Positions 22,940-37,000 of a stretch of DNA of 64,000 bases are shown here, piece by piece. The position numbers and the translations under genes were made by a program. Every line of letters starts with the position of its first letter. Positions within the stretch are counted from its first letter, which is position 1. The stretch is from Carposina sasakii. Taxonomy: Eukaryota > Arthropoda > Insecta > Lepidoptera > Carposinidae. The notes beneath the pieces were generated by a model. That model made no database searches. It was not told where the DNA came from and saw only the letters and a program-made list of their open reading frames with translations. The stretch is taken from contig CP053148.1 in assembly GCA_014607495.2 (NCBI GenBank), forward strand, positions 4,340,001-4,404,000, written 5' to 3'.

Positions 22940-23920
22940 GAAACCGTTTTGAAACGAGGAATCATCTTTTGAGTAAATATCATATGTGCATGAAAATAAT
23001 TCAAAGGTGTACCTTTTTACAAAGATATACCTAAAGCAGAAAAAACCTATATATAATAAATAATGAATCTAAAGAAAAAACTTTCTTATGTTTTCTGCAA
23101 AATGTATACACTTTTTTAGACTTTACGATAAAAATATATGTAGTATGAAAAAACAATATCCCCTCTCACACTCCCCATTTTCACGTAAAAGCAATCAGTC
23201 ATCACTTGCATTAGTGAATTATAAAGTTATTTTCAGCTTACCATCCATAAAGGTTGTAAAACAGTCACCGCTGCCGTTGCCAACAATTCGTTGAGTTTGG
23301 AATCAGTAAAAACGAAGTTATTGCTAGTTACATCATGGGTTTCGATGTAATACGAGTATGTAGTCTATTCCGTTATTTTGGCTGGTACCAAGAACTGATT
23401 ATAAAAGAATAAATATAAAACTAGAGCTTTTTTAACATTAACTTAATTATATATTTGAATGCCATTTTTTTTGATGACACAATATGTCACTGATCTAATT
23501 TATGTACTCAGTAATAAACATTTTTGTACCATGTTTCGAAAGAAATAAATAGTCATTGATTAAGACTAATAGACATACCAAACTAATTTGCGGAAAGCTG
23601 TCCTTCCACAAATATCAGATACCAAATTAAATTTAAAAACGTTCACCTGTTTTCAGGAACAGAGATAATAGTTATTTCAATTTTACTTAACGTTCTGAAC
23701 TATTTTGATGTTATAACGTTACGGTTCTATAACTGTCGAATACGAACTCGCGCCTTATTTCACTCTTCGCTCACATTTTTGATTCGAACTTCGCCATCTT
23801 TTTTTAATTTAATTAATTTCAACCTAAATTATGCAATAAAAATGAGTAATTAGAATGAATTTGTTCCTTAGGAAAACAAAAATATAATGCCTTGTATGTG
23901 ATCATAATGAACAAAACAAT
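22940..23920. other. AT-rich intergenic stretch, no gene recognised
   Basis: No ORF above 68 codons, no repeat pair and no RNA gene recognised. Confidence 0.4.
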
Positions 23921-23922
23921 TT

Positions 23923-24306
23923 TCACTATGGGTGCGCCCACCACCGGGCCCTACACCCTCCGCTGACCGTCGGATCTGATAACTCATAACTGCGAAAACA
24001 AGCACTTGCACTAACTACAATCGCCACGAGATGTGTTTTAGAGTTTCTTAATAATTAGTGGTTTACTAATTTACTAATTTCTATAATCCTGAGGATGCCA
24101 CGGTTGTAGGCGAAACATATGGAGATTATTAGATAATCTAGTTTTGGATTTCGGAATAGTGCAGTGTATTCTTGCATGCTAGGTGCTCGGGTCTAGTTTC
24201 TCGTGGCGATTGTAGTTAGTGCAAGTGCCTGTTTTCGCAGTTATGAGTTATCAGATCCAATGGTCAGTGGAGGGTGTAGGGCCCGGTGGTGGGCGCACCC
24301 ATAGTG
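23923..24306. mobile_element. Fold-back element, about 108-bp arms (family D)
   Basis: The left arm 23923-24029 (CACTATGGGTGCGCCCACCA onward) is the reverse complement of 24199-24306 (through TGGTGGGCGCACCCATAGTG), with a few mismatches and a loop of about 170 bp. Half of the same element is inserted at about 10728-10945, including the flanking TTCCGAATTGTAACGCCTAA. It does not encode a protein. Confidence 0.8.
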
Positions 24307-24349
24307 AATGTTTGAACTTCCGAATTGTAACGCCTAATACAATATCATT

Positions 24350-26720
24350 TACAAAACAATTTTATTTAGTTTGTTGATTCGGATTTCGGGATTTTCCTTC
24401 GGTCTTCCTTGTTTCAAAAGTCTGAACAGTTTCTTATTTTTACAGAGCGCATCATAATGATGATATCACAATCACAACACTTCCACAATGTACGTTTACT
24501 TTTGACAAATTGTAATACATCTAAAAATAGTAAAGTGATTTATTTGTATCATGCGTGTACTGATTTTATATGTGAGCCAAAACTAAAATTAGAACTACAT
24601 AATCCGTAACATGCATTACGTACTGATAAATTGTATTAGCCACTAATTATTTGTTATAGACACATACATATTTATAATACTGGGAAAAGTTAAAAATGGT
24701 TCAGCTACGGCTTCAAAGAAAAGAATAAAATTCTAGTTTACGAGGGTGTTTATGTGCGAGTTTTAGCAGTTTTGGAATAAAATTCTGACAGAAATACGAA
24801 ACTTTTTCAACTTTTTATTATAGGTTGCCAAATGTTATAATGACTTGATGTTGAAGTTGTTTTTTAAAGCTATGGTTGTCTTGGAGAGCGGTGTCGTTAT
24901 ATAGCGGCCAAAAAGGAACTTTTTATATGTCCACACCGTAAAATCAGCACCGCTATAGAAAACTACAGCTTAAGCTAATTACTTCTACCACATGGCCGAA
25001 AGCGAGTCTAAAAGCTCTTTTGTTAGTTTTCTTTTCATCGTGCAGTTGGAATTTTTGAAATAAATTATTTAAGTACATATTTTTACATAATTAGACATTC
25101 GTTATTTTGAATCATTAAACATTTGTTTGAATTAGCTCCATGAATTATAAATACAATCAGAATGATAGTATGAAAATAATCAGTCTAATAATAAGAACTA
25201 TATAAACTAATTGTTTGTAATAAATAATAGTAATTGTAATTAAAATATTATTAATTTTTAAGAAGCAGGGATAATTGTATAAGTAAATTCCGATGTTGTG
25301 AGATAGGCATTATGTAAATGGTTACGAGTTATCAAATACTTATATTTCTCAATTTAGTATCATGGTTTAATATTCAACATTTTTATGTTTCTGAATCGTT
25401 TCAGTGCAAAGCTACTCTTTTATAGTTATCCATACATATAACTAAATAAAATAGTTACGAAATTCTCTAGTGATATACTCGTGAATACAAAATAAATTAC
25501 TTTAAACATGAGCAACTTTTTTGGCTTCGTGATTTATTAAAAAAATAATGTTTTACTTCATTAATATTTCATGAGTCCCAATCTAAGAACCACACTGTCC
25601 ATAGCCAACGCCAGCCGACAACAAGCTATCTAACATAAGAATCATCGAATACCAATAGAGAATTTTAAAATAATTCCCAGCATTTATGATACGATGCGTG
25701 ACACATAAACTACTGAAAAGCTTCAGCGCGGAGTTGACTCATCGCGAGGGAAGAGGAGGGGAGGGGACGCGGAAACCTCTCGGCCCACTTACCCAGGTAT
25801 ACCCCGGGAATCCTTCACATTGCCCGCCGAATGGTTCGTATATAATCAGAATACAGGGCAAAATAGCTTGTTCAGTAGGCACGTCAGTTTTGTAGCATAG
25901 TTTACAGATATAACTGAATATTTTCCCACCTGCGCTCGAGTTCGGAATCGGGACCGATGGATCGTCGTGCGCGAAAGCTTTGCTAAAATATTTTGATGTT
26001 TTCGATAAATGGTTGGATCTAGATAGGCGCAGTTTGTAGTTATCCTGTACTATAGGTACTGAATTCGAACTCTGTGGGGGCACATTTATTTGATGATATA
26101 TTGATGCATATTCTGAGTCTAATATACAATATAATATATAATAAAAGAACTGTAATATTTATACTCGGTTGTATAAGTAGTAGGTACCTACCATTTAATT
26201 CCTCTGGGATCTTAATGTGGGGCAAGGTTGGTGGAAATTTCTTCCACCCAAACGATCAAGATAAAGCCAGCATCAACTATATTCTTCTTCAGGTATTTAC
26301 ATTAGAAAAATCGGCCCTAAAATTAACGAAAGTAAAGAACATTTGATTAAAAATAATTTAAAATTTGTAATTAAATTAAATATAATAAAAAATAATTTTG
26401 GTCGTTTTCCACTATTGATGTCATATGCTATTCTCTCGTTAGAGAGTAAAAATATTCTTTGATGCTATTATAACTCCTGTCTATGGAAGGTTTCAGGCTA
26501 CAAAATATATATGATAGCGCCTTAATAATTTAATATTGAAAAATACGATTGAATGATTCAAATCCGCATGAATAGTTTTGTAAGATGATTATTTAAGTGT
26601 TCTTATTGATTTAAAATAATTAATTACAGTTAAATTTATCAGTATTATGTTATATAATTACATTTCTAAATTAAAAGTATTTGTTATTATATTTTAAAAT
26701 AAAAAAGAATGTAAACTATT
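24350..26720. other. Intergenic stretch with a GC-richer block at 25725-25990
   Basis: No gene supported. At 25725-25990 the composition changes and a minus-strand frame of 114 codons (26083-25739) opens with no recognisable domain. This is more likely an inserted repeat. The rest is AT-rich. Confidence 0.35.
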
Positions 26721-26723
26721 ATA

Positions 26724-26912
26724 ATTGTGGGTAGATCTAAATATCACGTCACAATAACACCACGTGACAACTTGTTTTGACGTCTGTATAAATACCGGCT
26801 CACTGTAGCTTACGATTCATTCTGCTTGTGACCACGGTGGAATAAACATCACTCCAGAAAAATATAAACGTGTTTTAATCATGGATCCACCCCGTTTTAT
26901 CTACGCTCCTAC
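26724..26912 (+). mobile_element. Candidate solo LTR or relic promoter
   Basis: A short module reads TGTGGGTAGATC, TATAAATA (26787-26794), AATAAA (26841-26846) and ends near CTCCTACA. The layout resembles a small copia-type LTR. There is no primer-binding site after it, no clear target duplication and no second copy, so the call is weak. Confidence 0.3.
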
Positions 26913-27657
26913 ATATATTTTTTTAGAAATATGCTGTAAACAGTATCACCGTATATAGTTGTATCAAAGAGGTTTTATTTATGGGACAGCTCATTCTAGT
27001 TTACGCCTTGCTATCTTAATTTAAAGAAGCTTTTATGCTGCTCGATAACTCTACTTTGTTCAGGTCACGAATTTGCTGAATATATCCAAAAGAGGTCCCT
27101 ACCATAGGTATACCTACTTGCGATAACATCAAAAATAGCCGATGATACTCGTACTGTCCATTTAGAATTAGAAACGTAACTTATTACAGTAAGATTTATA
27201 CATTGTCTAATTTTGAAAGATATACCATATAATTTACTGTGAAATATCAATTTTAATAGTGTCTAACTTTAGACAGGGCCTTGTTCTAACACCGTAGCTA
27301 TTTTATCTAAAATTTGTAGCAAAAGTACCTACTACTTTTGCAACAGTATTTAACTTTATTCGCTTTGTTATAACGCCGCGTAGTACCACAATTATACCAT
27401 GTTTTGCAAACGTTTCCCTCCATTTCCCAGACCAATTATAAAACTATGAATACCCTGGATCACGCGTTTTACACCTGGTGGTACATGCGGATGGAAATAA
27501 CCTGGCGATTAATAATGTAACGTCTGCACGATATTACTAGAACACATCTTGACATTTTACTCTGCATAGTTGATAATCTCAAATGCATGTTGCACACGGC
27601 ATCGATATGGCTCATTAAATTGAAAATATTTGAATATTCACAAATTTTAAGATTGTA

Positions 27658-27760
27658 CAGGGTGTAATAAAAGGGGCATGTTAAGCGGAATGCCATGAAA
27701 ATAGCACACTATGAAGAACCTATCCACAAAATTGGAGACTCGAAATCACACTCAGTGTTA
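27658..27760 (+). mobile_element. Left arm of the palindromic MITE family
   Basis: CAGGGTGTAATAAAAGGGGC, ATGTTAAGCGG and ACTATGAAGAACC match the left arm at 46691-46790. The right arm is missing or unrecognisable. Confidence 0.6.
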
Positions 27761-28074
27761 TTACAAAACCGCGTTACAAAAGTTTAAAAATGTTATTTGA
27801 CAGCAAAATGTATGGAGTATATGTCAAATTTAGGCAATCATTAGCTTAAATTGTTTTGTAATAACACGAGTTACCTTAATTTTTCAAGGTTGTATGAACA
27901 TTCCTGCATTGTTGAGCAAATACTAACCTAACCATAGTTGGTAACTGAAAGGGCGCATTACCACTATGTCGCTGCGTTAAATTTATCGTTGGATGACTAT
28001 CGACTCTGGCTGTATCTATAATGACGACTGTTTATCCTCAATTTTATTATTTTAATTTATCAACTATAGGGGGT

Positions 28075-28500
28075 ATATGGGGCCCCATATAAGTTCTAAC
28101 GGAACCCAAGCCATCCTCACCTGCTCGCGGTGCACCCTGCAGAACAACGATCGAGGCTCTGGCCACCCGCCAAGCCGCATTGGACCAGCGTGGCGGGTTA
28201 CGGTCCAAACCCCCCCCCCCAATGAGTAGTAATTTAGGAAGGCCCCAAGTGCCCGGCGGCTCCGGAGGCGACACTGGCGTGTCCGACAGGTGCCGGTCAA
28301 GTGCCGGAGTCAGGGCTGCTAAAAGTCCCCGGGCAGGTTCCAACTATCGTACGATGACAAATGCTTTGAAAATGGACCTGGCCAAGATCGCGGGCGTCGG
28401 TTGGATGCAGGCTGCTTCCGACCGGTCGGAGTGAAGGTTGTTGGGGGAGGCCTATGTCCAACAGTGGACTTCTCAGGGCTGTAAATGATGATGATGATGC
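28075..28500 (+). repeat. 3' end fragment of a non-LTR retrotransposon
   Basis: A GC-rich insert with GCATTGGACCAGCGTGGCGG and AGGCCTATGTCCAACAGTGG, followed by a GATGATGATGATG tail. This ending is typical of lepidopteran CR1/jockey-like elements as I know them. Related short endings lie at about 19070-19100, 51955-52000 (minus) and 57205-57265. Small open frames on both strands show no intact RT. Confidence 0.6.
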
Positions 28501-28504
28501 TGTT

Positions 28505-29825
28505 CACACAATTCCGAAAATTTGTGGTCAGTATAAAAATATATAAGCCACGATAGTTAAAAGTCGTCATAATAACATAATGGGAATGCGCTCTTATTGG
28601 TGGAACCTATAATAGAGTAGTACACAAGTAGTCTAGAGCTTGAAAAGGCTACTTTTAATTCCGAAAAATATTCATTTGCGGAAAATTTCGACATTTTGTT
28701 TTAGTCTACTCACCTCTAAGTAAGGAAATAACGTAAGTAACAGAAACGGTTGGTAGGCGAAACCGTAGTACAGCTACGAGTCTACGAAGCTACTACGCTG
28801 AATGAATCCGAAGCAATTTCGTAGTAGGGTCAAAGGCTTCGATTCGGTCGGGCTTCGGTCGGACCGAAAGATTCGAAAGCGGCATTTCAGAGTTGAACCC
28901 TACCTGGACTATAACGGATGCATAGATGCAACGGATATCACAAGAATATTCCCAGTTTTGTATAAAACCAGCGACAGTCGCGATCGCGTAAATCACATAA
29001 TACGAGTAAATAACCGCTAACTTGGCATTATATTTTGGCAATATGATTTAATATATGTCCTTTACTTTTACTTAATTATTCCTATTAGTCGAAATAGATA
29101 TTTAACGAACTCTTTTTAGTTAATTGGAATAAATTAGAAATAACTAAGTCTCAAGATTCCAGCGTGCAATATTACCTCTGAACTAACTAACTTATACACA
29201 AATTAGTCCAGGCTTTCACTATTTAAGTATTTACGGAACCCTAAATAGTTTAGTTCCTGAGCAAGAGCGCTAGATGACCTAGGCATCGAGTTAAAACGCG
29301 ACAATGTTTGCTTTCAACAAAACGGCTTAAACTGGGGCGGATTTTTATCCATAGCTTGCATCTACGGATTAGAGACAACCCTCTACCCTGTAGATACTTG
29401 TTCCGTAAATTAAATAAATCTGCAAGTGTAACTCGTGTAGGTAGAGCATATAGCATAGAGAGTAAGTATATTCTTTGGCATATAGTGTTCTGTGAGGTAG
29501 AGGTTCTAACCGCCGCCGGTTGCACAAAAGTAAACCAATGTTTACTTACGATAGCAATTTGTTTGTCAAATGCATAATAAAAACTGACAGTCAAGCAAGA
29601 TGACAGTTAGATAGTTAATGAAATAAGGCATTCCCTGAGTAACATGACTGTGATTTCCAGTCTTAAATTTTATGAATAGGCTTTTTATAGATGCATGTAA
29701 TCTTACCACATCCCCTCTATTGGACCTGTATCCCAGTTCCATGACATAATTTCGTTCACATGAACGTTCACAAAGGGATGAATGAAATATGAACTCTTTT
29801 ATTTTTAGGCAATCAATGTGAACGA
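28505..29825. other. Intergenic stretch, no gene recognised
   Basis: A family-G-like piece lies near 28655-28700 (GAAAATTTCGACATTTTG). Open frames of 82-154 codons lack motifs and overlap on both strands. No exon is supported. Confidence 0.4.
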
Positions 29826-30103
29826 TTAAGGCTCGAGCACACCGGATGCGTATGCCTATACAGTTCCATACATTACAACTCAGAGGTACGTATACGTCTA
29901 CGCTTATGCGTACACATAAGCGTAGACGTGCACGTACCGCTGGTTTTAATGTATGGGACTGTATAGGCACGGGTAGACCAGATGCGTATGCGTAGACGTA
30001 AGCATAGACGTCAAGCGGTGACAGTTCCATACATTAAACTCAGGGGTACGTGTATGTCTACGCTTACGTGCACGCATACGCATCCGGTGTGCTCGAGCCT
30101 TAA
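29826..30103. mobile_element. piggyBac-type MITE with TTAA target duplication
   Basis: A 270-bp palindromic element (29830-30099) with perfect inverted ends of 26 bp or more, starting GGCTCGAGCACACCGGATGC. It is flanked by TTAA at 29826-29829 and 30100-30103. The inner part holds repeated ATACATTA and CGTAGACG-like blocks, so the arms extend beyond the 26 bp. It has no transposase. It lies about 700 bp upstream of the paramyosin TATA box. Confidence 0.9.
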
Positions 30104-30805
30104 ATCGTAGTATGCAGCTTATTCAGTGAAAATGGATTTATTCTTTTGAAAATACATAGCGTCTATTTATCTCTATAACTACCATTTATTCTACCTACGG
30201 CAGTGATACCTAAACTTTTCTAAATAGTAATCAAAAACAAAGTTACGGCTATCCATAAGGTTTTTAATCGCAGTTTATTGTATGAATAATTTCATTATTT
30301 CTCACTCACACAAAAAATGTTTTCTACGAATCCGTAGTCGATTTTAAAGCTACTACTAAGCTACAACTTTCCTAAGTAATCGCTGGCCGTCTACGAGCTG
30401 CTACGAAGTACTACTAGAAACTTAAATCAGATTTCAAGCACGCGTTTTGAATTTATTCTTCTACAAAACTTGTCTAGTTATTTGTTAAAGTTATGACAGT
30501 TTAACGAAATATTTACAAATATTGATATTAAATCTACTACAGTCATCATAATATACTCGTAATTTCGTCGAGTTCATCGAAACCGTGAGTTCGCGCAAAA
30601 CGTTTTGCATTATAATTAGATAAATTAATGTTTGTAAACATTAAAACCGTCGCGCGATCGTCAGGGGTTAATTTAAAGATTGGAAGAAGTTCATTGTTAA
30701 GTTCAGCAGAGTGGTTGGCACGGGCTGCGCGCACGCATAGGGAGGAAGGGTCTTGGCGAAATTTTGGGCAAAACAAATAAAAGAGCGCGTGTGTGCGGGC
30801 GTGTC

Positions 30806-30813
30806 TATAAAAG
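30806..30813 (+). promoter_or_regulatory. TATA box of paramyosin
   Basis: TATAAAAG lies 215 bp upstream of the start codon, where the AT-rich flank changes to a GC-rich leader (about 30815-31027). A start site near 30836 would give a leader of about 190 nt. I see no strong initiator motif at that point. Confidence 0.6.
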
Positions 30814-31027
30814 GCTGTCAGGGGGGTGCGCGGGGGTGGTAACACGATCCGCTCGCTCCAGCCGGCCGGGAGCCTGGAGCGACGGGGGGCCGGGGGTCGG
30901 AGGCCGCGGGGGACGGAGCGCCGGGGGAAGGCGGCTGCGCGCGCGCCGCCCGCTCGCGCTCTCACTAGTCGAACGGTGCCCGACCGGTAACGTAGCGCCG
31001 ACTGCCGACCGAGAGACGACCAGCGAC

Positions 31028-34000
31028 ATGTCCGCCGTAGCGAAGACCTCCAAGTACAGCTACCGCAGCAGCGGCGGCGGCACCACCGACGTCAACATCG
31101 AGTACAGCCACGACCTGAGTGCTCTCTCCAGGCTGGAGGTACCGGCCGTGCTAAGTGCAGTGCTTTTGTGCAGTGTTCGGACTTCGGACGTATACATTAT
31201 ATTGTATTTTTCAGGACAAGATCCGTCTCCTCCACGATGATCTGGAATCCGAAAGGGAGCTGCGTCAGAGGGTGAGTGCGAGCGCGAAACGTGATATGCG
31301 CCGGCGCAGTGCTCGCGCGCCATAGCGGGAGCGCGCAGGTGTGGGCGGGGCCACCGTACACCTCTATTAATACCGCCCGCCCTGGATTTTCGCCCTTAGC
31401 TTTATCTTAACGCTAATTACGCCCTTTGAAACTGCAAATTAACTGTGTGCAACTTGACAAAATTAACTTAGCAGTATAAGATGCAAGAAATACGTTATAT
31501 AACTTAATTACGCACTAACAATATACGTTTCAATGTATTTACGTTAACCCAAAAACAGGTAATATATAAAATGGAAAAATTATGATACCAACAACTTAAA
31601 AATTCAGAGGCGTATCTCACACAAATACCCTTACAACTTTCCATCTCATAACTCTTACGAAACATGCTATAACCACTCATGGAGTGTCTGACTCAATTAT
31701 ACATGAGTTCAATATCACGATGTGTTCGATGGGAGTAATAAGTTTTACATCTCATGTTAGTTTGCGCGATCTATTTCGGTGTGCATGCGACGGCGCAGAG
31801 CGACCGAGTCCGCGACTCGAAGCAGTGCGAGATATATTTAGCCCTCTAGCGAAAGCATTCTCTGAAATCTCAACTTCTCGCTCTCCGAACTCACTTTTGA
31901 AACTGGGCCAAATGATGCTCGTTCCCGTTGAGAATGCCACAATATTGAAATATAATAATAGACTTTGGAATGAGTGGCGAAAATATCTGAGTTAGTCACA
32001 GTCGCCTTGGTTCCTCCGGATTCTTATTTTAGACGGGCACAATACTGAAATATGCGAAGGACGAGTTACTGAACACCGTTGATAAACCCGTTCTTTTCTG
32101 TATTTACGAGATTTTCTTGATCAATTTCAAGGAATCTTGTAAGATACATATAATCATATAATCACGCCTTTATCCCTTACGGGGTAGGCAGAGCACCAAG
32201 GGCCGATAGAACCACATGGTGCCACTTCTGACCAATTTTGAGGGTATAGTTGAGATGTACAAGTTCGGTGGGTAGTGACAGGTGGTCAGCCCATCGCCTG
32301 TCAGCCAATCTTGTAAGATCGGGATTATAAATTACGTTATTGACTTACCGTTAACAAGGTCAATTATATTAATACTACCAGGGACTAACTTAACTAAAGT
32401 TATCTAGATTTGTTTACTAACACAACTTAAATTAAATACTGCATTTAGTTGTAAGTCTGTATCTTCTGTGAAATAACATCGGCTTCATTTGCATCAAGTT
32501 CTTATACCAAGATAAACAACTAACGTCTTGGGGTCTCGTAATACCTTATATTAATAAACGGGCAGCATACACATAATAACTTTAATATACCTAACTGCAA
32601 AGTTATACTTAACTTTAATATAACTGGAAATGTTTATTATGAATGCAGATTAGAATTCATTATATTTGCATAAAGCATGAGACAATGTGAACTCATACTT
32701 ATTAGAACTAATAGCAATAATGATAAAATATTTAACTATCAACAAACTTACCAAAAATTTCTAAAATAAATATTCTACGTAAGTACTCGTACTTGATGCA
32801 ATTGGACTTAAGCAATTTAATAACTAAGGAATAACACCAAATTATATTCCAGATCGAGAGGGAAAAGGCAGATTTGAGCGTGCAAGTTATCCAACTATCT
32901 GAGAGGCTAGAGGAAGCTGAAGGCGGAGCAGAAAGCCAGGTAAATATCCAAATTATATCACCATGTATGTACATAAACATTTTAATTTGTAAACAATCAA
33001 ATCAGACCCAAGGATTCTGCCGATTATGAAGAAGTAAAAAATATTGGAAGAATAAGACATGAAATTGATTCGAGCTGCAAAATTGAAGAAGGAATGAAAT
33101 GAAGTTTTTACTAGAATAGTAATATGCTGAAGATGACAAAATAGTAAACATTTTAACAGAGAATCGGAAGAAAAATATCAGAAATAGAAGAATTACATAG
33201 AAGAAGATTTTGTAAAAATGATGTATTATTTTTATCATGTTATTTTACTAAACAAATGAATTGCAAAATTATGGATGAAACTATAATTTTGCCATTTATT
33301 TGTCTATTGCGCTGCGAATTGTTATTTTATTTGTATATTGCTATTGCGAGTTGTTTATATGATGTGCATATTTCTTTATTTTCAGGACAATTAAAAAACT
33401 TAAAATGTGTGTGTATATAGGTATATTGAGACTTGTAATAGAAAGTTAATTATTAAGGACAAATTTGTTTACTTTTTATAGTTTTAAAAAGAATCAAGAA
33501 CAAAAAAGTTATATCATAAAAACATCTCATAATAATCTTGAGAGCTACAGAGCACTTAGTAAAAGATATACCACGTAAATGTAGAAACCGTAAACTACTT
33601 CAAAATGTTGTTTTACATATAGCATCTCAAGATTAGCTAATAATAAGATAATGATAAGATTAGTTCTTATTAAAAATTATATAAGTAGTTTAAAACGTGT
33701 AATAGCCATTCTTACGAAATTCAGAATTTTGTAAATTTTATATAAGTGCTTCGTACATCTCTTGATGTTTAACCCTACAAGTCTCTAATACGTACCTCAA
33801 AACCCAGCACTGGGGTAGCATTTTGAAATGACCCATACGTTTTGCAGTTCGAGATCAACAGAAAACGTGACACTGAATTGACAAAGCTCCGCAAACTCCT
33901 GGAGGATGTCCACCTCGAGTCCGAGGAGACCGCCCACCTGCTTAAGAAGAAACACCAGGAGATCGTGGTCGACTTCCAGGACCAAATCGACCAGCTTACC

Positions 34001-37000
34001 AAAAGCAAGGCCAGGTAAGGACTGAATGCATCAACCCTTTTATAAACCTTCACCTAACCGTATTGTCCGTGTTAAAGTTAAGGCTGTGCGACACTTGCGA
34101 ATAGCTAAGCGACATCACACCGAATTCACGACTCATCCATCACATTCGTCATGTTGTCTTTCCGTGATTGCAACCCTATGTTATCCTTGTCACCAGAGCT
34201 GAGAAAGAAAAGTCAAAGTTCCAGGCTGAAGTATACGAGTTGTTGGCCCAAGTAGAGAATGTGACCAAGGAGAAGGTCACCGTAGTGAAGACATGTGAGA
34301 GGCTCGAGGTCAACATCAGCGAGCTTCACATTAAGATTGAGGAGTTGAACCGCACCATTGTCGATATCACCTCGCACAAGCAGCGTCTGTCCCAGGAGAA
34401 CGTTGAGTTGATCAAGGAAGTTCAGGACCTTAAGGTATCTACAATATAGACATTTTTAATAACAGTACTTACTTTGTATTATGTACCGATTGTTAACCCA
34501 ATATTTTCTATACAGGTGAACATCGAGAATGTCATCTACCTTAAGACTCAGCTGGCCAGCCAGCTCGAGGATGCTCGCCGCAGGCTGGAAGACGAGGACA
34601 GGAGACGCTCCATCCTTGAAGCTAACCTGCACCAGGTAAACGACATATTTCAATATGCATATTGAGTTATTTTTACCTCTAATGTAGTGCTAATGACAGT
34701 TTAAAATCTAATTTCTTTGGGCTACCATATTTTGAAATGCTAAAACTTCGAAACGGCTCGATCGATTTCAGTGCGAAAAAATTTTTCCTTGAAGGTTTCG
34801 GTAAGGCCTAAAACGTATTTATTTATTTAGGCTTACCAACTATGTATACATATTACATTTCATACTACATTCCAAAAAATATTAACATTCCATCTCAAAT
34901 ATATACATAAATTATAGGCATGCACAACATTCATTATTGTTACGTCTTACATTAAAAAGTGAATATATCAAAATTATAACTTGAAATAAATACATTAATG
35001 GTGGTCAGATAATATAAGCATTAATAGATTTCTTAAAAATATATATACTGTCGCAAAAAATGTCGATATCACAGTCTTTATGAAATTCATTGTACAAGGA
35101 GCACATTGCTGATAAGGGAGAATGACAGCCATATTGAGTTCTTGATAACCTGACGAAAAGAGGTTTATAGTTGCACAGACGAGCAGAAGCTCTCGGCACA
35201 CTTAACAATATATCAGATACCAAAAGAGAGCTGTCAACATTTCCGTTGAGAATACCGTGAAGAAAAGTTAAACTTAAGAGTTTTAACGTATTTATTATGA
35301 ATAAATAAAAAAAAAATGCGCCAAAGAAATTAGACATTTGAGGCACTTTTCACCCTAATAATAACGAAATTGTTGAAATTTGACACCAATGCTAAGTATT
35401 TTGAATGTTGATATACTTATTCGTGTATATTGAGATTTTATATATTTTTTAATTCAAGTTTATAGCTTCAAAATTCTTATCATATTCCATAGGTGGAGAT
35501 CGACCTAGAATCCGTCCGCGTACAGCTCGAGGAGGAATCCGAGGCTCGTCTGGATCTGGAACGCCAGCTGGTCAAGGCCAACGGAGAGGTCCAGCACTTC
35601 CGCTCCAAGTGGGAGGCCGAGGCCGCTGCCAGGGCTGAGGAGATCGAGGAGATCCGTCGCAAGTACTCCGCCCGCATTCAGGAGCAGGAGGAACAGATTG
35701 AGACCCTCATCGCCAAGATCAGCAGCATTGAGAAGCAGAAGTCTCGCCTGCAGAGCGAAGTAAGTATACCAAATTATTATACAGAGTTTTTTTAATTACT
35801 TATCCATCAGCTCTTTTAGCCCTGAATTTAGACTGAAAGGCTTTATAAAATTTGTAACGAGTATTCATGAATTCCGCTTGAAACAAGTCTCTTAAGTTAT
35901 TCTGTAGTTAGTGGAAATCAATAACGATACAGTGTTTACATAAAACATCTGTATGATTACGCTTGACCTTACGACATTTTTTTTCGAGCTAGTGCTAGAA
36001 AACACGATCCAGCTTCCATTTTATACTAAGAAAGATAAATGAAATGACGACCGAACTACCCAGTAAAAAGTAATATTATTTCTCAATCGAATCGATAAAG
36101 AGAATCTTCACCGACATGCCTGTTCCAATAGAATGCCTTTATTCGTCAAGTAACGTGATGAATTGCAGCAGCTATTGGTGTGTAATTCCAAACGAGTGAT
36201 ACATTGCCTAAGCACCCTGCTAGAAAGACTTGAGTCACCCACGTGATTGCTGTATCTACGCTCTTAACTAATACATCCCCAATCACCAGGTTGAGGTCCT
36301 CATCATCGACCTTGAGAAGGCCAACGGAACCGCTCGGGAGCTACAGAAGAGGACCGAACAACTGGAGCGCGTCAACATCGAGATCAAGTCACGCCTGGAA
36401 GAGACTGTCCAACTGTACGAGCAGTCCACAAGGGACCTCCGCAATAAGCAGGTGGAACTCCAGCGCGTGTCCCACGAGCTGGACAAGACCCGCGAGCAGA
36501 AGGACGCCCTAGGACGCGAGAACAAGAAGTTGGGCGGTAAGTGTCATCTTAAGGTGCTCCCGTAGGTACTGCAATAATAATATGGCAGAGAATGTAAGAG
36601 AAATGTGGGAGAACATCTAGTTCAATAACTTTTTACCTGACTGTGCCAGAGGGAGGATTCTCTAGAGCCTAAACGAGTTATCGCATTTGAGCTTGAAATC
36701 AAACAAAATCATTTTAGTCGTGAGAGTGACAAGGGCTCAACATTTTTGAGGTGAAATGTGTTTTTCTTAAAGTGAGGTTATTATAATAAATTGTAACACA
36801 AGTTATAAATTGTTAGAGATTTTATATAACTAAGTAATAAAATTTGTACAACCGACTGGCTCAGGGGCGTCCACTAGTAAACATATAAATTCGTACATGG
36901 CCCCATGATGATGACCACATTTCTATAGAAAACTCTAGAAACTATTAAAAAATCGATTGGTCGGTTACCACGTAGCATGTGCTACGAATTTGCTACGAGA

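Noticed and set aside
30764..31027. In-frame upstream extension of the paramyosin ORF to 30764
   Set aside because: It has no in-frame ATG near 30764 that I trust, would run through the TATA box, and fly paramyosin begins at the MS..SKYSYR position.
31684..31995. 103-codon open frame within paramyosin intron 2
   Set aside because: No motif, no splice-site support and no similarity that I recognise. A single ORF of this size in an intron of this length is not strong evidence.
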